Notes: a model not told the origin generated them from the letters alone. Shown: positions 36,577 to 47,941, counted from the stretch's first letter. The stretch is 64,000 nt of DNA from Erodium maritimum (GCA_963921825.1 OY997596.1:33781932-33845931); one strand, 5' to 3'. Made by a program: numbers and translations.

Positions 36577-36584
36577 AGTTTTTA

Positions 36585-37981
36585 TGAAAATATTCCTAAG
36601 TTGACATTAATTGAGAAGTTGGAAATCTTTGGTGTATATTATTTTTTGATAAGTACAGTGGAGTTTTCCCAACATTAGAACATCCATAGTGGTCATCCTC
36701 CACTTGAGCCTGGCCTTATTTTTGAAATAAAGGAAGAGGCAAAGGGAAGAGTCCCTCAAACGAGTTTACAAACAAAAGCATCCATGAAATAGAGAATCCT
36801 AGAGAAATCAAACTCAACAATTACAACAAACTCTATTGAAGGGGATAAACAGGTCTAAAACCTAGATTTTACAATTGTGAAGCAAACCGGTAACAATCCC
36901 AACGAGGGGGTGAAAACACAATTACCTGGAAATGTCTAACAAACTAAATAATCAACCAAGATGCACGAAAGTAACAACCAAACACAAGGTACCCAACAAT
37001 GGGCTACCAAAGCACAAAAAAGGTCTGCAACCTAAATTTTACTACCATGAAGCCCAATAAAACTCTAAAACCCAAAAACCTAACTAGTGAAAGTAAAAAC
37101 CACTCTGTCTCATCGGGAGCACCAACTCGGCGAATTGAGTGAACACCGACGCGCCAACGGCCAACATCGAAACGATAGAGATAGATCAAAGGTCCAAAAA
37201 CCTCAATATCTATTAATCTCGTTAATTAAAAAATGAGAAGTCAGAAAATGTCCGGATGTCCACAATGGTGATCTAGTTGCTATTGTCAGTTAGTTATGGG
37301 GATAACATGAATTTTTATTTGTTGAATTAATAAAATGCGACTCATGTTGATATTATATATCAAATTAATTAGTTAAAACAAGAAAATATTCTGCAAACAA
37401 CATGCCTTCCTTTGTTGGAGTGGGTCGCTCGAATTACAAACAAAAAGTAGAGGTAGAGGGAGGCTGCATTGCAAAATTTAAAAAAAAAATCAATCTCCAA
37501 CAATAAGAGGAAGTCATAGAAGCAGATGTCAAGGAGAAGAATATACATAATTAGTATGTAGAATGACAGTTTGAATTACATGATTGTGAAGTCAAAAACA
37601 TACATAATACACCATAGTAATTTCTCAAATATTAAGAAGTTTAAAAGGGAAAGTTGTAATTATTCTTGTATATTTACCTTTTGGAGTTGATATGTGTTTA
37701 TAAACTAAGTTTTGGTTTTGAGTTATGTTCTTTTCCTTTCACTTTGTTTTGATTTCTTTTTTATTATTGAAGGTTTTGATGGTCTTTTAACATAATTATT
37801 TGTATTATACCCCTCTTCTTCCTCATATGAGGTTTTATTTATATTGTTATCTTTTTAATCAAAAAAAAAGTTGAAGCGTAACCCTCGAACATAATTTCAC
37901 TGTTAGTGGGCATATAACTATGTTTTAGTTTGGGTACATATGTGTGGGCCTGTGTTTAAAATTTTTAAATGGTTCAAAGAT
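36585..37981. other. LINE-like debris, no gene seen
   Basis: About 36640-37200 resembles the reverse complement of a retroposon end, starting from a T run near 36645. At about 37700-37872 a T-rich tract ends in AATCAAAAAAAAAG, again a poly(A)-tail look. No coding sequence is supported. Confidence 0.3.
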
Positions 37982-37982
37982 G

Positions 37983-38023
<41 letters not shown>
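37982..38023 (+). repeat. Microsatellite (TAA)n
   Basis: About 14 uninterrupted trinucleotide units of ATA/TAA are visible. The minus-strand reading gives the leucine run in a spurious ORF at 37918-38229. Confidence 0.95.
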
Positions 38024-38024
<1 letters not shown>

Positions 38025-39385
38025 TATTGACCGTACAGTTTACATTTCGACACTTGTAGTAGTAATAGGAAGTTTGACAAGTATATATCACGGGGATGGT
38101 GGTGGTATATATAATAGAAGAAAGGGTTATTTTCGGGAAATCGCAGTGTAGATGTGCACTAGCATAGCAAAGTAAGTAGCTTTCCTGCTGAAATATATGC
38201 CAACCTTTGTATATTTTCATGCATATCACGCTTGATCAACACTTCTGAATAGGATATAAACATTGCTTCATCTCTTTAATTGCTTCTTGCAAGCGCCCTG
38301 TTTCTGTTTAACTGATTACCTCCTCATTTGCTGATAAAAAAAAACACTACTGATTCTACCTACTTCTCGAAATTAATAAGATTGTGTTGAGCCTAAACTT
38401 CCATGTAAATATATATAGTTTATAAAACAAATATTATAAATTGTTGTGAAAGTAAGAACAACATATTGTGAATGGAAAAACAATATACTGTAAATGAAAA
38501 AACAATATTAGAGAGAACAAGACCATGGAAAGAGTAGAGTAGATTATTGTCTTCATATATACACATTAATCTATATATTAAGAATGGAAATGAAAAGCCA
38601 AAAGTAGACTAAAATCTTCCATAAATTGAAATATTCATCCAACATATATTTTCATAACACAAATCTATATATGAGCTCTTGTTTATCTTTTATTTTCTAA
38701 GTTTGTATAAAATATGTTGGGGAAATTACTTTACTTCATTCTAAAATATTGGTTACATACCTTCAAAGTTTCAGTGTAAAAGTGTCAAATAAATATTTGT
38801 ACATTAAATGATATATAGTAACAGATTCTAATTAAACATGTAGATAGTAGTGATATCATGTGTATTTCTAATAATCTTGTGTTTGTTTGATCACTTATTT
38901 AGTGTGACTGAGTGAGTAACAATTTCGGGTGATATATATTTATTCACATGAAATATGAAACGATTGATACATTATTTAGTGAATGGCTGGTCATGTTTGA
39001 TGGATTTTCTTACTGTGTTTTTTTTTTGTTGTTTTCAACCATTTTGTTTTTTTAATTCAGAGTAGAATATAAGGATTTTTATCTGTCTAAAACTAAAATT
39101 AGACTATTTTGACAAGTAAAGGCCGTCGGATCACCTACAAAACGCTGGGTTTTAGTTTGGTTCCTAAGATGTTTTGGTTTGATTGATATTATTAATGTAA
39201 TTCCTCGTTATCCATCTAAAAAAAGAGAGTTAGTGAATGCCTAATTAAAATTAAGTCTCAATTATATTGAAAAAGAAGTTTAAAACACACAGGAGATGAG
39301 ATTGATTTCTTGTTTAGTTTACAAAGTTCACTAGAACAAAGACACAAGCAGCTAGCTAGTAGTGATATGCAACTCATCTCACATA
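38024..39385. other. Downstream region of the MYB gene with retroposon tails
   Basis: Around 38330 the words TTTGCTGATAAAAAAAA end a T-rich stretch. Around 39215 ATCCATCTAAAAAAAG ends another. Both look like LINE 3' ends. No gene is seen. The 3' UTR of the MYB gene begins below 39514. Confidence 0.35.
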
Positions 39386-39513
39386 TTAATTATACATAAA
39401 AATAGAAACAGCATCACATAAAATAAGAAGAGACGAAAACCCTAGTTTGAGTTGCTCTGAAATGCAAGGCAAGTGCAATATATCTAAGAATATATTGTCA
39501 TGCATGCAGGTGA

Positions 39514-40278
39514 TCAGCGGTGGCGAAGATGATCGTCCGTATCGCCGGGGACGGGCTCCTTCAAAGCAGTGGAAATGAGCGCAGATTCCCAGCCGACAGC
39601 ACCAAAACTCGAATCGGCACAAGGAAGGGTATTAGCCGGATGATGGTAAGCGTCTTCTTCGTTGATCAGAGAGTTGAGAAACGAAGAGAAGAGGTCGTCG
39701 GTACAGTAATTGATGTCATCATCCTCATTAATGGGGTCTTTATTGTTAGGGCTTGTTATTGGTTTTGAAGAAGAAGCTGATGGTGGTTCGAGCGGCTTGT
39801 GAGTTCTTGGATCGATGCCTTGACTGATGAGCTTTTTGCTGAGGTGGGTGTTCCAGTAATTCTTTATCTCGTTGTCGGTCCGCCCAGGGATCCTCCCAGC
39901 AATCAGAGACCACCTTGCAGGAAAGGAAAGGAAAAATCGAATCATCAGCAACCTCTAAGTGTAACGAATTTGGGCTAGGCAGCGATACCTGTTGCCGAGG
40001 AGGCGGTGGAGGCGGAGGATGAGATCTTCCTCGTCGGGGGCGATGTGGCCGCGCTTGACGGAGGGGCGGAGGTAGTTCATCCAGCGGAGGCGGCAGCTCT
40101 TGCCGCAGCGGAGGAGGCCGGCGCGTTTCGGGAGGGTGCGCCACCGTCCCTCGCCTTCCCGGTTGATGTAGCCGGAGAGGAGCTCGTCCTCCTCCGGCGT
40201 CCACGGCCCTCGCTTCAGCCCCACCTTGGTGCAGCACGGTGTCTTCTTCCCGGAGGAGGACGAAGAGGGCTTTTTCAT
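39514..40278 (-). CDS. MYB5: R2R3-MYB transcription factor, MYB5/PH4-like (two exons, 229 aa)
   Basis: Exon 1 is 40278-39989 and exon 2 is 39913-39514. The 75-bp intron has GT (GTATCG) and AG (TGCAAG) borders and splits the codon of the arginine in LLGNR/WSLIAG. Protein layout: a short serine/lysine N-terminus and [21 protein letters not shown]2 carries the tryptophans of PW, RW and RW, and R3 has [20 protein letters not shown]. The linker reads [16 protein letters not shown]. The acidic C-terminus contains [15 protein letters not shown], a block I recognise from Arabidopsis MYB5. MYB5/PH4-type factors act in the nucleus with bHLH and WD40 partners in seed-coat, proanthocyanidin, trichome or vacuolar acidification programs. 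Which applies here is unknown. I chose the ATG at 40278, close to the PCC motif. An in-frame ATG at 40335 would add 19 residues. It appears intact. Confidence 0.9.
39914..39988 (-). other. Intron of the MYB5-like gene
   Basis: In transcript orientation: donor AACAG/GTATCGC, pyrimidine-rich TTTTTCCTTTCC, acceptor TGCAAG/GTGG. It sits at the conserved R2R3-MYB intron position inside R3, just before WSLIAG. Confidence 0.85.
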
Positions 40279-41399
40279 GGATCTGATTAGCTGTGTGTGT
40301 GGCTTGTGGCTGAGGTGAGGTGTATTCAACTCCATCTTTTATTTCTTTTGCTTCTCCATCCAACATTCCATATCTATATGCAACGCGCTCTTTCAGCGCG
40401 TGTCCTTCTCTTTACCTGTGCCAGATCACATATTATGTTTTTTTTTCTTTCTTTTGTCTGACAACCACTGTATTTCTCTTTGGATTTGGAAATAAATATG
40501 CAACTCAGTTTTGTTGTTACTCTTCTGTTCAGTGTCTATTTATTTGTTACACTAACCATTTCGTATAGGATTATAGCCCACGTTACCTTTATTACAGATA
40601 ATTGCTTGTAATATCGAACAGGAGGAAAGAGGAATTCGATTCAAACAACAGTTTTAAAATACATGAACCCAGCATTATCAGTTTGACTTACTATTTTTTA
40701 TTCATGAAAACCTATTATCAACAGAACCGAACTAACAGACCACACCGTCCAAAATGATCTAAACTGAGTTGCACACGACCCCAATTCAAGAGACAAGCGT
40801 AGTCCAAAAAAAAGGCATAGTCCAAATTGTTTTTTTTTATATAAAAATGATCGGTAAATAGTTATGCAAAATAAAGTTCATTGACACTTCCTGAGGCTGG
40901 ACACAACTGCCATGCCTATAACCAAAAAGTAAACGCAAATGTAGGAACAAGGTTGAAGAAGCATCTTTAGGAAGCCTACCATCCAACACTGCAATCAAGA
41001 AATGAAATGTTCTGATTTCTGATACTTAATTAGAGTTTATAGTTGTTAATTATTAGTTGTCTGTTCTATAAAGTAGGGTTAATTATCTTTGATAACTTTT
41101 ATATACTGGTAACATATATTTGGTACTTTTTAAGTATTAGTAAAATATTAGTCAAATTATTGATCAAATTTACACCATTTTGATTATATTGGTGACCAAT
41201 TCATAAATATGTAATTGTTTTGTTATCAATACATAAAGGTACTAAATGATCACTGACTAATTTTTAAGGCGTACTAAAAATATGTTACCAATTCAAAAGG
41301 CATACAAAAGATAATTAACTCTATAAAATAATTAGTAGATCAATAAGAATTATTCGAAAAGAGTTTAAAAGACTAGATTTTTGTCTGAAAATTAGGGTT
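40279..41399. promoter_or_regulatory. Upstream region of the MYB5-like gene
   Basis: This region should hold the promoter of the minus-strand MYB gene. I did not identify a convincing TATA box. The minus-strand ORF 39746-40366 and plus-strand ORF 40006-40290 are out-of-frame or antisense shadows of the MYB exon. Beyond about 40600 the sequence is AT-rich with no gene. Confidence 0.4.
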
Positions 41400-42305
41400 A
41401 CGTCTTTCCCTCTTCAGTCGTCGTACCTCTCAGAACCATTATGTCGTCTTCTTCCTCGCTTGGCAACACAATCGCTGCCCTAACACATATTTCTGCCTCC
41501 AAGCCTCTTCCATCCAAATGGAGGAACCCCGCTCTCCTCTCTCAATCACCCCTTATCCCCTTCGACATGCTTGATCAATAGTGTCAGGGACCCCGAGGCC
41601 CTCGATGTACAATCTCCTGGTTGAGTCGTCGTCACAACTGCCCCACTAGGCCAACGAGGTCAGCCCTCATCCCCTTAGCGACATGCGGCCCAACTCCTTC
41701 CTCGGGAGCCACATGTACAGCCGCCAACAACCACTGGACTGGTCATCGTGATGCGAGGCAACCCGACTCTACCAAGGGCTGCCATGAGGTCAGGTTTGCA
41801 GCTTCAAGCCGCCCTCACGGACTTGAATGAACTATAAATTATCCAAGATTACTTCGAAGTGTTTGGAAGACGAAGAGGACAGCGAGGACATCTTTTATTG
41901 CTCGTCTCGAGCCTCATGAACACGAGCCACCTATTACAGGGTGAAAGGGAAGACTACTTTCTCCAGGCGATGGCTGTAAAGCAGCCCTTCCAAGAGCCAT
42001 GAGTTGGCCCCAGGATTGGGAGGTAGGTGGTTGGTGGCCTACCCCTTATGACCCGAGACCAGGATCCGCTGATCCTTCCTAGAGGAGCGAAGGAGACACC
42101 CCTACCCAGTTTTAGTTTCTGCGTAGTTGGTTTATATGTTTAGCTGTTTACTGTTTCTGTTTTGGATCATCGTCTTTATGTCAGTACCATGCTGGATTTT
42201 GTTGTTCTTGTCTAAGATGCACTACTCCCGAAATTCACTTGGCTGACACCATAATTATATTCGTTGGAAAAGTACTATTATTTAACTAGTGGATGTGGTA
42301 TCGTT
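41400..42305. other. Unassigned segment with short ORFs
   Basis: A 46-codon plus-strand frame starts at 41442 (MSSSSSLGNTIAALTHIS...). Nearby frames at 41621-41830 are cysteine/proline-rich. None has a domain I recognise. The composition is more GC-balanced than its surroundings, so it may be the remains of a retroposon 5' part. Confidence 0.25.
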
Positions 42306-42850
42306 CACTACTGATGTTCTTGACTAGGCTGACGGATCAGATCCGTCACCCAGGTTAGCATATCCGTCGGCCAGGATCTTGGCTGACGGATGATCTGTCG
42401 GCCAAGTCCCGTCGGGCAAGAATTTGGGAAACGGATAGCTGCATCCGTCGGTAGGCTTCTCACCATACCGACGGATCCGACCCGTCAGCCAAGTTCGTTC
42501 ACCTTTCCCATGGATCAGAGCCGTCAGTCAAGTTCGTCACCTTACCCACGGATCCTATCCGTCAGCCAAGTGGGGTCACCTTACCCACGGATTCGATCCG
42601 TCAGCCAAGTGTGTTCACCTTACCCACGGATCCGATCCGTCAGCCAAGTGGGCTCACCTTACCCACGGATCGGATATGTCAGCCAAGTCTATAACCTTAC
42701 CCACGGATCCGATTCGTCAGCCAAGTTTAAAACCTTACCTATGGATACGATCCGTCAGCCAAGTCTAAAACCTTACCCACAGATACGATCCGTCAGCCAA
42801 GTCTTAAACCTTCCCCACGGATTTAAAAGATCGTTTCCGTCCGCCAAGTT
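42306..42850 (-). repeat. CACTA element terminus with subterminal tandem repeats
   Basis: The outer end reads CACTACTGATGTTCTTGACT, starting with the CACTA terminal signature. Inside it about ten copies of a roughly 39-bp unit follow (ACGGATCCGATCCGTCAGCC then AAGT-GG-TCACCTTACCC). Short GC-rich subterminal repeats binding the element transposase are a hallmark of CACTA (En/Spm-type) transposons. The ORF 42390-42878 is just translation of the repeat. Confidence 0.65.
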
Positions 42851-43115
42851 TGTGTTGAAAAACAAAAATAAGGTTTAAAAATTCCTGCACCCAGTCGTGC
42901 ATTAAAATGTACCTGTTCCTATACCTATGTTATCAAACCATAAAAACAGCATACACACATCCAACAACATACACACATCCAACAACATATACACACATCC
43001 AACCGACATTTAAAAATATTAGTTCTAAGCGAGTTTATCAGTTCACATATGAAAAGAAGTTATAGGTTCACATATCCAAATAAAATATTGTTCAGAGAAA
43101 AAAGGGGAGGACTGA

Positions 43116-43667
43116 CTAAGGTAATGATGACGGGGCTGATGACGGAGTCGCTGATGTCGGAGTCTTTGATGCAGAATTCGCTGATGCCGGAGTCGCTGAC
43201 GTGTTAACGGAAGAAGGCATGATGGTGTTCTGCTGTGTGGATGCCCAAGAGTTGAATAACGCCCGAAACTGAGCTTGTTCCGCTGCTTGGGCAGCAATCC
43301 TGGCCTCCATCTCTCCGCGCTGCTCCTCCATCAATTGGAGGTGCTCCTCCAATTTCTGAGCGAACTCGGCCTGTTGTTCAGCCATGCGAGTCTTCAGCTC
43401 TTCTATCTCCTCAGACGAGCTTACTGAACGCGCACTCGAGCACCCACCGTCTCCCACATCCCGTTGTGCTGGGAGCTTGACCGCCTTCCCGATGCCGGAT
43501 TGGAGTCTGCCCTTCTGTTGTTTACCCGTGATAATCTGGATGAGGGGGATGAGCTCTTCTTCCAGAGTCAATGGCTTCAAAACAGTAGGCGATGAACCCT
43601 CGCACTCCGTCACTTGTGACTGCGATAACTTCTCACGGGCCTCCTCCACAATTGCTTTGGCATGTGC
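43116..43667 (-). pseudogene. CACTA Transposase_24-like gene, last exon
   Basis: It follows an acceptor (TATCTCAG/GCACATGCC). It reads AHAKAIVEEAREKLSQSQ, LTLEEELIPLIQIITGKQQK, then a coiled-coil (about EEIEELKTRMAEQQAEFAQKL) and a low-complexity TSATPSSAPSSLP end with a stop at 43116. This is the C-terminal layout of plant En/Spm-type ORF1 proteins (Transposase_24/Ptta family): a conserved zone, then a glutamate/glutamine-rich coil. This exon is intact, but the gene is broken upstream by two LTR insertions and a frameshift. Confidence 0.65.
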
Positions 43668-43785
43668 CTGAGATACATAACAAAACAATTTAATTTAGAG
43701 TATATGCGATACATGATAGAAAAACCCACAATCGTATTCACTTAAAACTGTAAAATGCAATAAATGTAATTAAAGCAATATATAC

Positions 43786-43955
43786 CGCTCTTTTCACGTT
43801 CTCCTCATTGCGGTAATTTTCCTTGTGTAGACCTCGACGTAGGCGTCGCAACGTGGAAGTACGGAGGATTTGGCAAGACAGCGTTTGGCCCGTTTTGCGA
43901 GTGGCAAACTACCCCCGTGGTGAGCAGTCACGTTATGCGCTCGAGAAGCCTTCTC
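43786..43955 (-). pseudogene. CACTA Transposase_24-like gene, middle exon, left part
   Basis: In transcript orientation this continues from the 20-bp stub at 47375-47356, which supplies SDNE. It reads KASRAHNVTAHHGGSLPLAKRA and, after a frame change, LHKENYRNEENVKRA, ending at a GT donor (GC/GTATATATT). The HxGG and RNEEN patterns fit the Transposase_24 domain. The exon is cut exactly at the TTCTC target site of the solo LTR. Confidence 0.65.
43951..43955 (+). repeat. Left TTCTC target-site duplication
   Basis: TTCTC precedes the LTR start TGTAATAACC and is repeated at 47356-47360 after its end TGACA. A perfect 5-bp duplication shows a single LTR-retrotransposon integration event. Confidence 0.9.
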
Positions 43956-45619
43956 TGTAATAACCACTCCCGGTCAACGCCAGTCAAACCTGCGAAAAAC
44001 AGGAAAATTTAAAAATTTTGAGCAGACACTGAATTGAACCGGAATTGGACCCCGAGGGTCATACCGGACTTGAGTTGACCCCGTCATCGACCAAAGTGAG
44101 TTCCGGGGGACTCAGGGCAACTTTCTGATCAGTTTGGAAAATGTTGACTTTTCGCTGGAAAAGTCAACCGAGCGACGTTTTGGTCCATTCGAGGACCGTT
44201 TTGGATCCAAAAAGCTTAACCGTCGTCGCAGCGGTCTTAGTTGGGCCGTTTCCTTGTAGCCCGTGAAGTTTCGTAATTTCTTGGAAAAAGTGCCCGTTCG
44301 GGGCCCGAAACGTCCGAATTTCGCGAATCTGATTGGAAAATATCTAGGAGATATTTTCTAAAAGGTGTGGGACCCTTTTGCCACATGTCCCACAAGTGGT
44401 GGTGTTAGGTTTATTGGAAAAACAAAAGATGGGACTTGAGGGGTAGTTTGTAAATATGTGTTAGTGTTGTTTTTTAAAAAAACAAAATAAAGAGAAACAA
44501 GACATGTTGTCTCGGCCAAGCTTTTCAATTAGAAAAAAAAGGAGTTTTTAGAGAGAGAAAAGAAGAGAGAAGGAAGAGAGAAAAAGAGAAGAGGTTGGGG
44601 AATTTGTGACGTTTCTCGTCGATCAAACCGGTGGATCGTCTCAACGATAAAAGAATCGAGCTCACATCGACATTCTCTACGGTGAGAACCTAACCGATTT
44701 TCATTTTGGAACGTTTGAATTTTAGGGTTTGAGTTTAAATGGTTTGATTAAGGTTGGGTTTTGTTTAAGATTGGTTTAAAGATGAATGGTTGAGGTTTGG
44801 GGTTCGTTAGGAAAGTTTTGGGGCGAAAAGGAAATTTTCCTAATTGTGTCCGGGTGGGGCCCACGTGCCCGAGTATCGGGTTTTTGTGTTCGGGTGGTTT
44901 AGGACGATCCCCAAGTAGTTAATCCACACCCGGATCGAAATTTGGAATTAAATTGTGAAAGTTGGAATTTCGGGTTTAGAAACTTTAAACGCGAATTAAA
45001 TTGCTCGGAAGTCGGAAATTGATTCCGTCGAGTGCCTATGAACCCTTGAATTATTCTAAGACCGTAGAAACGAAAACGGGAATTTTTGGAGCCCCGGAAG
45101 GGCATTTCCAAAACCCGGGCAGATTCGCCACGTCGGGCGAATCGGGCCTTTACGGGTCCTTTATCGACAATGTCGAGTAATTGGGAAGTTTGGGAGTGAT
45201 CGACATTGTCGGGGTTACTTTTGGGCGTTAAGTTTATTGAATTTCAACTTATTCCTGCGAGTTGTTAAGTGCCTTAAAATTGTGTTCTTTTAGATCGTGA
45301 CGCGGACCGAGGCAAGGGAAAGCTGGGTGAGTGACTGAGATCACACCGGAGCTCGTTGGTTGGCTTTTGGAGAACACGCACGAGGTAGGGAAAAGTAGCC
45401 GGATCGCGGCCCTGACTGGGGAAAGTTAACAGTAGAATTGCATGTGACACCGGGGTGTCGTGGGTTGAGTAGGTTTATTTAAATATTAGAAAAGCATGAT
45501 ACGGGATTGTAGCGAATATTGGAAATGCATGTGACACTTAGTAGTGTCGTAGGAGCAGAGAACTTAGCGTCATTAGAATTACTGGAGGCATATGACCATG
45601 CCCGGAGGTTGACTGTTTA

Positions 45620-46330
45620 ATTTACGTCTTGGGTGGCCATGAGGGCCCGTGTTATTATTGTTGAGTTTAGGTGGCCATGAGAGCCCGTGTTATTATTGTT
45701 AAGTTTGGGTGGCCATGAGAGCCCGTGTTATTATTGTTGTGTTTGGGTGGCCATGAGAGCCCGTGGTATTATTGTCGAGTCTTGGCTGGCCATGAGAGCC
45801 CGTGGTAGTATTATTGGTGTTTTGGGTGGCCGTGAGTGCCCGTGGGGTTGTGAACCCGTACTTTACCGTTGGTGTCTTGGGTGGCCATGAGGGCCCGTTG
45901 GGTTGTTGAACCCGTGTTACTTTAATATTGGTGTCTTGGGTGGCCGTTAGTGTCGTTGGGTTGTTGAACCCGTGTTGCTTTATTGCTGGTGTCTTGAGTG
46001 GCCGTGAGTGTCGTGGGGTTGTTGAGCCCGTGAGTTACTGTTGATGTGTCTTGAGTGCCGAGGGGTTGTTGAGCTCGTGAGTTACTATTGGTGCGTCTTG
46101 GGTGGCCGTGAGTGCCGAGGGGTTGTTGAGCTCGTGAGTTACTATTGGTGCGTCTTGGGTGGCCGTGAGTGCCGTGGGGTTGTTGAGCCCGTGAGTTACT
46201 GTTGGTGTGTCTTGGGAGGCCGTGAGTACCCGTGGGGTCGTTGAGCCCGTGAGTTACTTTTGGTGTGTCTTGGGTGGCCGTGAGTGCCCGTGAATGGTTT
46301 GGGGTTGTTGAGTCCGTGTTTTACTGTTGG
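45620..46330 (+). repeat. Minisatellite 1 of the element B LTR
   Basis: Repeats are built on GTCTTGGGTGGCC(G/A)TGAG(T/G)GCCCGTG, with GGGTTGTTGAGCCCGTG spacers in the right half. Units vary in length from roughly 45 to 60 bp. The corresponding array in inverted orientation is at about 58320-58925. Confidence 0.8.
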
Positions 46331-46444
46331 TGTCTTATGTGGCCATGAGTGCATGTGGAGTGTTTGTTGAACTGGTCTTGTTACTGGTTGTTGAACTTGC
46401 TTGTGATTGTGATTGTGCTTGTGATTGTGGTTGCGGATCCCGGT

Positions 46445-46750
46445 AGGTTGCAAGCATTCTTTGGCTGGCCTGACCAAGTTTGAGTATCAACAGGTTGCAA
46501 GCATTCTTTGGCTGGCCTGACACAGTTTGAGTATCAACAGGTTGCAAGCATTCTTTGGCTGGCCTGACACAGTTTGAGTATCAACAGGTTGCAAGCATTC
46601 TTTGGCTGGCCTGACACAATTTGAGTATCAACAGGTTGTAAGCATTCTTGGGCTAGCTTGATCCGATTTTGAGTATCAACAGGTTGCAAGCATTCTTTGG
46701 CTGGCCTGGTCCGAGTTTGAGTATCACAGGTTGTAAGCATTCTTTGGCTA
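46445..46750 (+). repeat. Minisatellite 2 of the element B LTR, 47-bp unit
   Basis: AGGTTGCAAGCATTCTTTGG recurs at 46445, 46492, 46539 and 46586, then less regularly to 46750. Each is followed by CTGGCCTGACACAGTTTGAG. The inverted counterpart lies at about 58000-58255 with fewer units. Confidence 0.85.
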
Positions 46751-47355
46751 GCCTGATCCGTGTTCGTGTGAGTGGGAGAGGTTACTGAGCAGTTGTTATG
46801 CGATCCTTTGTGATCTTGGTTGGTGTGCGATCCTTTGTGATCTTGTTTTGTGTCGCGTAGCTTTCGTTTAAGTCCTTGGAAGAGGTCGTGATCGTTGAGT
46901 CGGGTCTACTTTACGTGTCAAGGTGTCGAGTTGGTCAAGGAAGGTAACTGTGGGTGTGTGTTCAGTCGGAGTACTTGGGTTGGGGACAGTGATCCCCAGG
47001 GTTGAGTTTGTTGTTGGTGTTACCGGCATTGTCTGCTAATTATGCCGTAGTCAGTCTGTTATCCGTGGTGGTGAGCGAACGCTCACCCCTAGCTGATTTT
47101 CCTACAGGTACCGGTCGCAGGTTGGACTAGGTGAGCTTCTGAAGCTTGAAGAGCTAGGAGCGGGATTCTGGGTTTAATTGAGTCTAGCGACGGATACCAT
47201 ACTTTTGTCCACTTGTTGGGACGTGTTTTAAGTTGTAAATATTATTTTGTTGAACAAGTGGTGTTTTTAAGTGATTTATGAAAAAGGCAACTAAATGTTT
47301 TATTATTTTAAATGTTCGCGTCCCGAGTTCGGTTTACTGAAATTGGGGCGTGACA

Positions 47356-47375
47356 TTCTCATTGTCACTCAATAT
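47356..47375 (-). pseudogene. CACTA Transposase_24-like gene, middle exon, right stub
   Basis: In transcript orientation a TTTATTGTAG acceptor precedes ATATTGAGTGACAATGAGAA, giving ILSDNE. This joins in frame to KASRAH across the solo LTR once one copy of the 5-bp duplication is discounted. It proves the LTR landed inside an exon. Confidence 0.65.
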
Positions 47376-47568
47376 CTACAATAAACGAATCAGATGTTAA
47401 TTCACATTAATATAGATCCATGTACTACTTGGTTGGACAGTAATTAAACATTTATAATTAACACCCTAATTCACTTCCACGTCTCCAATCATATCTCCAA
47501 ATTATAAACTAATAATTGATAACTCATACAAGTAATTTACATAATTTACCAAACACAATAATAACGTG

Positions 47569-47941
47569 CTTACTTTGAATTCATCTGATTTGAAGTACTT
47601 ACAGAGCCAATGGAACTGGTCCTCACGTTCAAGGAACTCCAACGGTGTGGGTATGTGTATCACAGCATCGGGGTGCTCGGGGTCTTTGTACTTCGGCTCC
47701 ATTTTGAGGATCCACGCATGGATATCATTATGGTAACGGTTGGATGCCGTTTCCATGACAAAATCAAGTAGTTTGTCAAAGCGTGGTCCGGATTTGAACT
47801 TGTACAACATCTGAATAAATATAACACATTATTAATTCTATACGAAACAATTAAATGCATCAATAAAAGCGAAAAGGTAATGTACTTACGCTGAGCTGGA
47901 AGAACATAGCCTCCTTAGCACTTTCAGGAACTTGATGGAAG
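47569..47941 (-). pseudogene. CACTA Transposase_24-like gene, upstream exons
   Basis: Two exons are visible. The distal one (47941-47891) reads FHQVPESAKEAMFFQLS and ends at a GTAAGTAC donor. The next, after a CAG acceptor at about 47812, reads MLYKFKSGPRFDKLLDFVME and later FLEREDQFHWLCKYFKSDEFK to about 47570. The spacing and the WLCKYFKSDEF motif fit the Transposase_24 family. The distal exon is truncated at 47941, where a second LTR begins, and its 5' continuation is not in the window as far as I can see. Confidence 0.55.

Larger units (their letters stand above)
43956..47355 (+). repeat. Solo LTR of Ty3/gypsy element B (3400 bp)
   Basis: TG...CA ends (TGTAATAACCACTCCCGG ... GGGGCGTGACA) flanked by perfect TTCTC duplications, with no internal region. 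It is the product of recombination between the two LTRs of one insertion. It lies in plus orientation and interrupts the middle exon of the CACTA ORF1-type gene. The LTR at 57406-60713 is the same family in the opposite orientation. It contains two minisatellites (45600-46330 and 46445-46750), the hairpin TGAGCGAACGCTCA and a splice-acceptor-like TTTTCCTACAGGT near 47070-47110. No ORF inside is supported. Confidence 0.92.

Noticed and set aside
37918-38229. 103-codon minus-strand ORF with a leucine run
   Set aside because: The leucines come from the (TAA)n microsatellite, and the rest has no recognisable feature.
39746-40366. 206-codon minus-strand ORF and 94-codon plus-strand ORF over the MYB gene
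   Set aside because: Other-frame readings of the GC-rich MYB exon. The R2R3 frame with its intron explains the region.
42540-42850. Possible CRISPR-like array
   Set aside because: The units are contiguous tandem repeats with no unique spacers, and the genome is eukaryotic.
42390-42878. 162-codon ORF of SYPRIRSVSQV-like repeats
   Set aside because: It is a translation of the CACTA subterminal tandem repeat, not a protein gene.
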